Shown piece after piece: positions 1-15,400 of a stretch of DNA of 64,000 bases. Position 1 is the first letter of the stretch, and each line of letters begins with the position of its first letter. The DNA comes from Nocardia beijingensis NBRC 16342 (lineage in GTDB: Bacteria; Actinomycetota; Actinomycetes; Mycobacteriales; Mycobacteriaceae). The position numbers and the translations under genes are program-made. The DNA is taken from NCBI RefSeq assembly GCF_001612785.1, contig NZ_BDBC01000003.1, positions 289,948-353,947 of the forward strand, written 5' to 3'. The notes beneath the pieces were generated by a model. It had not been told where the DNA came from. It worked only from the letters and a program-made list of their open reading frames with translations, and searched no databases.

Positions 1-3429
<3,429 letters not shown>

Positions 3430-3430
<1 letters not shown>

Positions 3431-6400
3431 CAGCGGTGTCCTTCCGAATCGATGGCCGCCGCCGAGTCGGCGAGCAGCGCCTCGGCGGTGGCGGGCAGGG
3501 TCCGCAGCAAGGCCGCCAGACCGCTGCCGCCGAGGGCGGCGAGCAGGCCGGGCACCAGCCCGGCGAGCGAGACATGGATCAAGGCTTCGGGTGTGGCCGC
3601 CGCGCCCATCGCCTTGGCGACGGTCGCGAGCTGGGCGTCGAGTTCGCCGAAGGAGATCAGCCGGTCACCGTGCTCGAACGCGATGGCGGCGGCGTCCGCC
3701 CGCGCCGCCCGGGCGATCAGCGCGGGCAGCTCCGCCACCGACGTCGCGGGCCGCGGCAGCCGTTCGGCCGCGGATCGGATGTCGATCGCGCGAACGGCCA
3801 CCGCCGGGTCCGCGGCGACCGTCTCCAGCACTCGCAGCAGCCGGTCACCGAACGCGTGCGCGGCCGGCTCGTCGAAGATGTCGGTCGCGTAGCCGACGCG
3901 CAGTTCCAGACCGGCGCGTGCGCCGTCGGCGGCGAAGCGCTCCAGCACGGTCACCTCCAGGTCGGATTTCGCTTCCGCCAGCGGGAGATCGATCGCCTCG
4001 ACCGTCAGTCCCGGCAGGTCCACCGCCGTCCGCGGCAGGTTCTGGAAGGTGAGCAGCACTTGGCACAGCGGCGCGTGCGAGCCGGAACGGGTGACGCCCA
4101 GCGCCTCGACCACCTGCTCGAACGGGACGTCGGCGTGCGAGAACGCCGCCAGGTCCCGCCGGGTGACCTGCCGCAGCAGCTCGCCGAAACTCGCCCCCCC
4201 CGGGTCGAGCTCGGTGCGCAACGCCACGGTGTTGACGAACATCCCGACCAGCTCGTCCAGCTCACGGACCCCGCGCCCGGCGACCGGGACGCCGACCGTG
4301 ACGTCCCCCGCGCCGGACAGCTTCGCCAGCAGCACCGCGAGCGCGCTGTGCACCAGAGTGAACAGCGTGCCGCCGTGTTCGCGGGCCATTCGCTCCAGGC
4401 GGACGGTGAACTCGGTGTCGATCGCACGGACGACGCTCGCCGCCCGCGTGCTCCGTCGGGCCGGTCGCGGGCGGTCGGTGGGCAGGGCGAGCAGTTCCGG
4501 CGCGCCGGCCAATTCGGTGCGCCAGAAAGCGAGTTGACGCGTCAGCAGGCTGTCCGGGTCGGCCGCGTCGCCGAGCAGTTCGTGCTGCCAGGCGCTGTAG
4601 TCGCGGTACCGGATGGCCAGGGGCGCCCAGTCCGGGGCGTGCCCGGCCGACCTGGCCAGGTAGGCGCGCACCAGATCGGCGGTCAGCGGTGCGATCGAGT
4701 ACCCGTCCGCGCCGATGTGGTGCAGCACGACAACCAGGACGTACTCGTCGGCGGCGGTGGCGAACAGGGCGGCGCGCACCGGGGGCGCGGCGGCGAGGTC
4801 GAAGCCCGGTGACACGAATTCGGCGATGCGCGAGCCGAGTTCGGTCACCGTCACCGGAATCGGCGTCAGCTCGACCGGTGGAGCGGGCACGACCTCCTGG
4901 ACCGGTCCGGAGTCGGTGTCGGGGTATCTGGTGCGCAGCGTCTCGTGCCGGTCGAGCACATCGCCGAGCGCCGCCGTCAGCGCCGCCACGTCCAGCTCGC
5001 CGCGCAATCGCAGCGCCGTGGGGATGTGGTAAGCCGACGAGTCCGGCGCGAGCCGGTCGACCACCCAGATGCGCTGCTGCGCGGGCGCGAGCGGCGCCGG
5101 TCCGGCATCGGCTCGACGGACCAGGACGGGCCGCGCCGCGCCGCCGTCGACGGCAGCGATGCGCTCGGCGAGGGCGGACGGCGTCGGGGCTTCGAAGACC
5201 GCGGCCACCGCGACGTGGCCGCCGAGTGCCGCGCCGAGCCGGGCCGCGAGCCGGGTGGCCATCAGGGAGTTGCCGCCCCTGGCGAAGAAGTCGTCGTCCG
5301 CGCTCACCGTGTCCACGCCGATGACCTCCGCGAACGCGTCCGCGACCAACCGCTCCAGCGCACCGGCCGGTGCGCGGAAGGCCGCCTCGGCGAACACCGG
5401 CTCCGGCAGCGCGGCGCGATCGATCTTGCCGTTGGCCGTGAGCGGCAGCGCGGCCAGCACGACGACGGCGGCGGGCGTCATGTATCCGGGTAGTCGGGCG
5501 GCCACCGCCGCGCGCAGCGACGCGGCCAGGTCGGCGTGGGCGGCCGGGTCCGCTTGCGGCGCCGCGGCGTACGCGATGAGCCGTGCCCCGTCGCGCTCGT
5601 CGGCCTTCGCCACCGCGACGGCCGCGGTCACCCCCGGCTGCCGCAGCAGGGCGGCCTCCACCTCACCGAGTTCGATGCGGAAACCGCCGATCTGCACCTG
5701 GAAATCGGCGCGTTCGAGGTACTCCAGGGCGCCGTCGGGACGCCAGCGCACGATGTCACCGGTGCGGTACATCCGCTCGCCCGCCGCCGCGCCGAGTTCC
5801 GCCGCGAACGGATCGGCCACGAACCGGTCCGCGGTCAGCGCGGCACGGTTGTGGTAGCCGCGCGCCAGCTGCGCCCCGGCGAGATACAGCTCGCCCGGCA
5901 CCCCGATCGGCGCGGGCCGCAACCGCCCGTCCAGCACGTAGGCCCGGCTGTTCCAGGCGGGGAGCCGATCGCAACGGTGTGCTCCGGCTCGGTGTCCACC
6001 GCGAACGCAGTGATCGACACCGCCGCCTCCGTTGGACCGTAGAGGTTGTCCAGCGCGGTCCGGTCGCGGTGGCGGCGCACGAAGTCGGCGGCTGTCGCCG
6101 GGGGCAGCGCCTCGCCGATGGCCAGCACGTGGCGCAGGGTTTCCGGCAGCGCGGCGCCGGGCTCGGCCGCCAGCAGCATGCCGACCAGCGCGGGCACCGC
6201 ATGCAGCACGGTCACGCCGTGGCGGCGCAGCAGTGCGCGCAGCAGGTCCGGGTCGCGTTCCGCGCCGGGCGCGGTGACGATCAGCCGTCCGCCGGTGACC
6301 AGCGCGGACCAGAACTCCCACACCGACAGATCGAAGGTCGCGGGCGTCTTCAGCAGCACGCGATCGTTCGCGCCAAGGCCGTATCGCGCTGCCAGCCAGA

Positions 6401-9400
6401 GGAGCTGGTTGACGATCGCGGCGTGCGGAACCGTCACGCCCTTGGGCAAGCCCGTCGATCCGGAGGTGAAGACGATGTACGCCGGATGCTCCGGACGCAG
6501 CGGACGGACCCGTTCCGCGTCGGTGATCGGCGTCGCGGCGAACTCCGCGCGGTCGGGTCGATCGACTTCCACCACGGCGCAGCCGGTTTCGAACGGAAAA
6601 CCATCGCGCGAGGTGGTGAGCACGACAGCAGGCGCGGCGGTGGTCACGATGTGGGCGATCCGCTCGGCGGGATGATCGAGATCGATGGGCACATAGGCCC
6701 CGCCCGACCGCACCACGGCGTACATCGCGACCACCAGTTCGAGCGAGCGGCGCATCGCCAGCACCACCGTCGACTCCGGTCCGACACCCGACGCGATGAG
6801 CCTGCGGGCCAACCGGTTCACCCGGTCGTCGAACTCGGCGTACCGCAGCTGTTCGCCGGTCGTCGCGTCCACCAGCGCGACCGCCTCCTGGCTGCGCGCG
6901 GTCCGCGCGTCGATCAGATCCGCCAGCGTGGCCCGTGGCACCGGGTGCCTGGTCCGGTTCCATTCGGCCAGCACCTGCGACCGATCGGTGCCGAGCAGGT
7001 CGATGTCGCCGACCGGCAGTTCCGGCCGTGCCGCGACCGTTTCGAGCACGCGGCACAGTTGGGCGGCGAACCGGAGCGCGGTCGCCCGCTCGAACAGATC
7101 CGTGGCGTATCCGAGGGACAGCTCGATGCCGTCGGGCTCGCCGTCGGCGTCGTAGGAGTCCACCGCGAACAGGTGCAGATCGAATTGCGCTACGCCGCTG
7201 TCGAAGTCGAACTCGCGGACGTCGAGCCCCGGCAGCCGCAGCTGTCCGCGTTCGTGGTTCTGGAACGAGTAGCCGACCTGGAACAGTGGGTGCCGTGCGG
7301 TGGAGCGCACCGGGTTGAGCACTTCCACCAGACGTTCGAACGGCACGGTCGCGTGTTCCAGCGCCGCCAGGTCGGCGGCCCGCGCCCGGCCCAGGAGTCC
7401 GGCGAACGACTCGCCGCCGTCGACGCCGACGCGCAACACGAGGGTGTTGACGAACATACCGATGACGTCGTCCAGTTCGGCCGCGCCGCGTCCGGCCACC
7501 GGCGTGCCGACCGCGATGTCGCCTGCGCCCGACCAGCGCGCGAGCAGCACCGCGAACGCGGTGTGCACCACCATGAACAGCGTCGCGCCGTGCCGTCGGC
7601 CGAGTGCGGCGAGATCCGCGTGCAGCCGTGGGCCGATGGCCAGCGGAACCTTGTCCCCGCGCAGGGTCTGCTTCGCGGGGCGGGGACGGTCGGTGGGCAG
7701 CGCCAGCTGATCCGGCAGTCCGGCGAGCGTCCTGGTCCAGAAGCGGATCTCGCGCGCCGCCAGCGAATCCGCGTCGTCCTCGGCGCCGAGCAGTTCGCGT
7801 TGCCACAGTGCGTAATCGGCGTACTGCACGGTCAGCGGTGCCCAGTCCGGCGCGGCGCCGTCGCGGCGCGCGGTGTAGGCGGCGATCAGGTCCCGGACGA
7901 ACGGCGCGATGGACGAGCCGTCGGCGGCGATGTGGTGCAGCACCGCGGCGAGCACGAACTCACCTCGCGCACCAGTGCGGAGCACGCGGAACAGTCGTAT
8001 CCGCACCGGGATCTCGGCGGTGCCGTCGAAGGTCGTCTCCGCCAGTTCCCGCACCCGCCGCGGCAGCTCGGCTTCCGGGACATCGATCGGCCGCAGCGCC
8101 GGAGTCGCGGCGGGTTCGACGAGCTGCACCGGTTCGCCGTCGATCTCCGGGTAACGGGTCCGCAGCGTTTCGTGCCGGGCGACCACGTCGCCGAGCGCGG
8201 CCCGCAACGCGGGCACGTCCAGCTCACCGGACAGCCGCAGGGCCACCGGGATGTTGTAGGCGGTGGAGGACCGATCGAACCGGTTGAGGAACCACATGCG
8301 CTGCTGCGCGGGCGAGAGCGGCACCCGCTCCGGACGCGCCGCCGCCACCAGCGCCGGCCTGCTGCCTCCCATCGCCACCGCGCTCGCCGCCGCCGCGAGA
8401 TCCGCGACCCTCGGCGCTTCGAACAGCGCCCGCACCCCGACCGTCCGGCCCAGCGCCGCGCCGATCCGGGTGACCGCTTTGGCGGCCAGCAGGGAACTGC
8501 CGCCGAGCGCGAAGAAGTCGTCGTCGGCGCCGACGCGCTCGGCGCCGAGCACTTCGGCGAACACCTGCGCCACGACCCGCTCGCTCGGTGTGGACGGCGC
8601 CCGGTATGCGGTCGATTCGAACCGTGGCGCGGGCAGCGCGGCGCGGTCCAGCTTCCCGTTGACCGTCAAGGGGATGCGCGGCACCGGGACGATCGCGGCG
8701 GGCACCATGTGCTCGGGCAGGCGATACGTCAGGGCCTGGCGCAGCGCGGCCGGGTCGATCGAGTCGTCCGCGGCGACCACATAGGCGACGATGCGCGCTT
8801 CGTCCACCAGGTCCGCGCGCACCACCACGGCCACTTCACGCACCGTTTCGGACGCCTCCAGCAGCGCGGCTTCGATCTCACCGAGTTCGACGCGGAAGCC
8901 GCGCAGGTTCACCTGCTGGTCCGCCCGCCCGAGGTACTCCAACTCGCCGTCGGCGGTCCAGCGGGCCAGATCGCCGGAGCGGTAGGTGAGCGACCCGTCG
9001 TCCGCGTACGGGTCCGCCACGAAGCGGCCCGCGGTCAGGGCGGGACGGTGCAGGTAGCCGCGCGCCAGCTGGCCGCCGGAGACGTAGATCTCGCCCGGCA
9101 CCCCCACCGGGACCGGCCGCAACCGGTCGTCGAGCAGCCGGACGGTCAGCCCGGGCAGGCCTGCGCCGATCACGCTGGCGGAGCCGGTGCGTCCGTCGAT
9201 CTCGCGATAGGACACGTGCACCGTGGTCTCGGTGATGCCGTACATGTTCACCAGGCGGGGTGCGTCCGGGTAGCGGGCGAACCACCCGGACAGCCGCTGC
9301 GGTTCCAGCGCCTCGCCTCCGAAGATGACGGTGCGCAACGCGAACGCGGCCGGTTCCGGCTCGGCCAGGTCGGCCGCGACGAGTTGATAGAACGCCGACG

Positions 9401-12400
9401 GGGTCTGGTTGAGCACCGTGACCCGCTCGGCGATCAGCAGTTCGCGGAACTGCCGCGGCGAGCGCGAGGTGTAGTAGTCGACCACCACCACCGTCGCGCC
9501 GGACAGCAGCGGGCCCCACAGTTCCCACACCGAGAAGTCGAAGGCGTAGGAGTGGAACAAGGTCCACACGTCCGCCGGGCCGAAGCCGAAGCGCCGCCGC
9601 GTGTTGTCCAGCAGCCGCAGCACGTTGCGATGCGGCACCACGACGCCTTTCGGCCTGCCGGTGGAGCCGGAGGTGTAGATGACGTATGCCGCGTTGCCGG
9701 AGCGCAGCGGAGCGCGCCGGTCCGCGTCGGTGATCGGCACGCCGCTGAATTCCGTGAGGTTCGGCGCGTCGACGTCGATCACCGGTCCGCCGAACCAGCC
9801 GCGCGGCAACTCGGTGGCGGCTCCGGCGATCGCGCAGATCGGCCTGGCGTCGTCCAGGACGTATTCGATGCGGTCGTCCGGATAGGCCGGATCGATCGGC
9901 AGGTAACCGCCGCCCGCTTTGAGGACCGCGAGCAGGGCGACCACCAATTCCGCCGAGCGGGGCAGCGCGACGGCCACCAGCGTCTCCGGCCCCACGCCCG
10001 CGGCGACCAGCCGTCGCGCCAACCGGTTGGACCAGTCATCGAGTTCGGCATAGGCCAGCGACCGCGCGCCGTCGCGCACCGCGACTGCGGCCGGGTCCAG
10101 CGCGGCGGCCCGCGCGAAACGCTCGGCCACGCTGCCGGTGACGTCCGCGACGCCCGCCGCACCGACCGGCCATTCGTACAGGGCGCGATGCTGCTCCTCG
10201 GCGCTGAGCAACTGGATGTCGCCGACGACCACCGTCGGATCGGCGGCGATGGCGGCCAGCACCTGGGTGAACCGCCTGCCCAGCACGGCGATCGACGGCG
10301 CGTCGAACAGGTCGGTGGCATAACGGATCTCGATCCGCATGCCGTCGGCGCGCCCGTCCTGGTCGTTCGACTCGAGCACGGTGAACTGGAGGTCGAATTC
10401 GGCGACCGGCGCGTCGAACTCCTGAGCGCGCACCCGCAGGCCGGGCAGCTCCAGGTCGGGCAGGGTGAAGTTCTGGAAGGTCAGCGCCACTTGGAACAGC
10501 GGATGACGGTTGCGCGCGCGGGCGGGCGCGAGCAGTTCGACGAGCCGTTCGAACGGCGCGTCGGCGTTCGACAGCGCGTCGAGATCCTGCTCGCGCACCG
10601 CGTCGAGCACGGTCTCGAACCTGGCTCTGGTGTCGACGGCGGTGCGCAGCACCAGCGTGTTGACGAACATGCCGACGAGCCGGTCCAGCGCCGCGTCACC
10701 GCGTCCGGCGACCGGGGTGCCGATCGCGATGTCCGAGCCGCCCGACAGCCGGGCCAGCAGCACCGCCAGTGCCGCGTGCACCGTGCTGAACAGCGTGGTC
10801 TCCCGTTTGCGCGCCAGCTCGCCCAGTTCGCTGTGCAGGTCGGAATCGATCCGCAGGCGGTGGGTCGCGCCGCGATGGGAGGAGACCGGCGGACGCGGGC
10901 GGTCGGTGGGAAGTTCGAGTCGCTCCGGCAGGCCGTCCAGCGCGGTGCGCCAGTGGTCGAGCTGCCGCTCGGTGTCGGCGAGGTCGGCCTGCCAGAGCGT
11001 GTAGTCGGCGTACTGCACCGGCAGCGGTTCCCACGCGGGGGCGGCGGCGGACCGGCGCGCCGCGTAGGCGGTCATCAGATCCTCGGCCAGCGGCCCGAGC
11101 GAGAACCCGTCCGCGGCGATGTGGTGCAGCACCAGGGCGAGCACGTACTCCGTGCCCGGTGCGTCGTCGATCGCGAACAGCGCCGCGCGCAGCGGGGTGT
11201 CGGTGGTGACATCGAAGGGCGCGGTAGCCAGCTCCCGAAGCCTCTCCGGCACAGCCGTTTCGGTCACTCGCGTGACGGGAAGGCCGGGCGCGGCCTGGGG
11301 CAGCACCCGTTGTTCGGGCCCCTCCGGGCCGTCCGGGTAGACGGTGCGCAAGATCTCGTGCCTGGCGGCCACGTCGGCCAGGGCCGCGGTCATCGCCGTG
11401 ACATCCAGCTCACCGGCCAGGCGTAGCGCGACCGGGATGTTGTCGATCGCGTCGGCGGGCGCGGCTTGCCCGGCGGCGTGGAAGCGGTTGACGAACCAGA
11501 CGCGCTGCTGAGCCGGAGACAGCGGGATGCGCCGCGGCCGCGGGCGGGGACGCAGCGGGACGCGTCCGCCCGCGCCTCGGTGCGTTTCGGCGCGGACGGC
11601 CAGCGCGGCGACCGTCGGCGCGTCGAACAGCGCCCGCACCGGTATCCGGGCGTCCAGTGCGGCGCCGAGCCGGGCCGCCACCCTGGCCGCGGTGAGCGAA
11701 TTGCCGCCGAGGGCGAAGAAGTCGTCGTCCAAGCCGACCCGATCGACGCCGAGCAGCTCACCGTACGCGGCGGCGACGAGTTTCTGCACCGGTGTGGCGG
11801 GCGCGCGGAATCGCGTGGGCTCCACCACGGGCGCAGGTAGGGCGCGGCGGTCCAGCTTGCCGGACGCGTTCACCGGGAACTCGGGCAACACCACGTAGGC
11901 CGAGGGGATCATGTACGCCGGGAGACGCCGCGTGAGCGTCGCTTCGAGCGCCCCGAGGTCGAGGTCGACGCCGGAAGCGGGCACCAGGTAGGCGACGAGC
12001 CGCTCGCCGGTACCGGCGTCGTCGCGCACGAGCACGACTGCCTGCGCGATCTCGTCCACAACCGTGAGCGCCTGCTCGATCTCACCCAGCTCGATCCGCA
12101 GACCACGCAACTTCACCTGGAAATCGGTGCGACCCAAATACTCCAGCTCACCGTGCTCGGTCCACGCCACCAGGTCGCCGGTGCGGTACATCCGCGCACC
12201 AGGCTCCCCGAACGGGTTGGCGACGAACCGGTCACTGGTCAGATCCGGGCGCGCCACATAACCACGTGCGAGCTGAACACCCGCGAGATACAACTCACCC
12301 GCGACACCCACCGGCACCGGACGCAGGCGCGCATCCAGCACGAACACCTGCGTGTTGAACACCGGAGCACCGATCGGCACCGACTCGGTATCCGCGTCCA

Positions 12401-15400
12401 CCACCTCATGGAAGGTGACATCGACCGCCGCTTCCGTGGGACCGTACAAGTTGTGCAGCGACGCACCGGTCAACTCCCGCAAACGATGCGCGGGCTTCGG
12501 CGGCAACGCCTCACCGGAAGCGAACACCAAACGCAGCGAATCACACTGCGCCACAGCCGCATCGGCGACGAACACCGCGAGCATCGACGGCACGAAGTGG
12601 GTGACCGTCACCTTCTCCGCGCTGATGACCTCGGCCAGGTAGGCCGGATCACGATGCCCGTCGGGCTTCGCGACGACCAAGCGGGCACCGACCTGCAACG
12701 GCCAGAAGAACTCCCACACCGACACATCGAAGGTCGCAGGCGTCTTCTGCAACACCACATCAGCGGGCGTCAGCTGGTAGGCGGTCTGCATCCACACCAG
12801 ACGGTTGACGATCGCCGAATGCGAAACCGCAACACCCTTCGGACGACCCGTCGAACCCGACGTGAAGATCACATACGCGCAGTGCGACGGCGTAAGCGGG
12901 CCCAGCCGGTCCGCGTCGGTCAGCGGCGCACCGGAGTAATCGCCGGTGTCGAACAGGTCGACATCCAGCACCGCCCACATCCCCGCGTCCTGGCCGGACA
13001 GGTCGAGTCCGTCCACAGATCGAGTCAGTACGCAGACCGGACGCGCCGTCCGCAGCATGTCCGCGATCCGCTCGGCCGGATGCTCCGGATCGACGGGGAC
13101 ATAAGCTGCCCCGGCCGCGAGCACCGCGTACAGGGCGACGACGAGATCGACCGACCGCCGCATGCCCACCGCCACCGGCTTGTCCGGCCGCACGCCGACG
13201 GACACCAGCAGCCTGCCCAACCGGTGCACCCGGTCCGCGAACTCGGCGTAGGTGAGCGATGCGCCGTCGCAGGTCACCGCGATCGCTTCGGGCGTAAGCG
13301 CCGCCTGCGCCTCGAACAGCGATACCAGCGTCGCGTCCGGATCCACCGGACGCCCGGTGGCGTTCCAGGTGTGCAGGACGCGGGCGCGCTCCCCTGGGCT
13401 CAGCACGTCGATCGCGCCGACGGGCGCCTGCGGGTCGGCGGCCACCGCGTCCAGCACCCGGCGCAGGCGCAGCGCGAACGACGCGACGGTGGCGGGGTCG
13501 AACAGATCGGTCGCGTATTCGAAGACCGCCGCGAGGCCGGACTCGTCCTCCGTCAGCGACAGGTGCAGATCGAATTTCGCCGTCCGCGTGTCGATGTCGA
13601 GCCCGGAGACGGTCAGGCCGGGCAGCTCGAGGTCGGTGCGCGCGGTGTTCTGCAGGTCCAGCATCACCTGGAACAAGGGATGCCTGGCCGCCGACCGCTC
13701 CGGCGCGAGCACCTCGACCAAGCGCTCGAACGGCGCGTCGGCGTTGGCGAAAGCGGCCAGGTCGCGATCGCGCACCGCGGCGACCAAGCCGGTGAACGTC
13801 AGCTCGGGGCGGACGTCGGCGCGCAGCACGACGGTGTTGACGAACATGCCGACCAGCTCGTCCAGCGCCCGCTCGCCGCGACCGGCCACCGGGGTGCCGA
13901 TCACGATGTCGTACTGCCCGGACAAGCGGGCCAGCAGCGTGGCGAACGCCGCGTGCAGCACCATGAACAGCGAGGCGTTCGCCCCGTCCGCGATCTCGCG
14001 CAACCGGCGCCGCGTCGCGGCATCGATGGTGAACGGATGGCGCGCGCCGCGACCCGACGCGACCGCCGGGCGCGGCCGATCGGCGGGCAACGTCGTCACG
14101 TCCGGCAGACCGGCCAGCTCGCCCTGCCAGAACCGGATCTGTTCGGCCAGTATCGAACCGGGGGCGTCCTCCGAGCCCAGTGTCTCCCGCTGCCACAGCG
14201 CGTAGTCGGCGTACTGGACGGCAGGCGGCGTCCAGTCGGGCGCGCCGCCCGCGCGTCGCGCGACGTAAGCGCGCATGAGATCACGGGTGAGCGGCGCCAG
14301 CGACCAACCGTCGGCGCTGATGTGATGCAGAGCGACGACGAGCACATGCCGCTGCGCGCCGAGGCGCAACAGCAGAAGGCGCACCGGCGGCTCGCGATCG
14401 ACCCGGAACGGCGTGGCCACCGATTCGCGAATCCGCTCCGTCAGCCGCCGCTCGTCGATGGATTCGGTGACCAGCGCGACCCGCGCCTCCTCGACCGGAA
14501 GCACCAGTTGATACGGGATGCCGTCCGCCGCCGGGTAGATCGTGCGCAGGGACTCGTGCCTGGCGAGCACGTCGAGCACCGCGTCCGCCAGCGCCGCCTG
14601 GTCGAGCGCGCCGTCCAACCGGATGGCTGCCACCAGATTGTCGGCCACCGAGTCCGCGTCGAACTGGTTCAGGAACCACATGCGCTGCTGCGCGTAGGAC
14701 AGCGGGATCAGCGTGGGACGCGGCCCGGCGACCAGCGGCGCGCGCGTGCGCGTCCGGCCGCCGGACAGGTGCGCGGCCAGCGCCGCCACGGTCGGGTACT
14801 CGAACAGTGCCCGCACCGGCACGTCGGTGTCCAGCGCGTCCGCCAGGCGGGCCGCGATCTGCGTGGCGACCAGCGAGTTCCCGCCCAGCGCGAAGAAGTC
14901 GTCGTCCGAGCCGACCGGATCGACGCCGAGCACCTGCCCGAACACCGCGGCGACGGCCCGCTCCCCCGGCGTGCCCGGCGCACGGAAGGTCCTGGTGACC
15001 GGCACGGGGTCGGGCAGCGCCTTGCGGTCCAGCTTGCCGGAGGGAGTCAGCGGCATCGCGGCGAGCGGGACGTACGCGGTGGGCACCATGTACGACGGCA
15101 GCACGGAGCGCAGCCGCTGCTCCAGCTCCGCGGCGAGCCGGTCGGGGGCGATCGCGCCGACCACGTAAGCGGCCAGCGTCTCCCCGGTCGGCTGCGCCAC
15201 GACCCGCGCCGCCGCCGCGCGCACGTCGTCCATGGCGAGCAGGGCGGCCTCGATCTCGCCCAGCTCGATCCGCTGCCCGCGCAGCTTCACCTGGAAATCA
15301 CCGCGGCCCAGGTACTCCAGCACCCCGTCGCGGCGGCGGCGCACCAGATCACCGGTCCGGTACATCCGGCTGCCCGCCGGTCCGTACGGGTCTGCGACGA

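Noticed and set aside
5583..11426. Very long open frame on the plus strand opposite the NRPS (about 1,950 codons)
   Set aside because: It is the mirror of the high-GC NRPS coding frame. Its translation is Arg/His/Gly/Gln-rich and repeats with each module, with no domain of its own.
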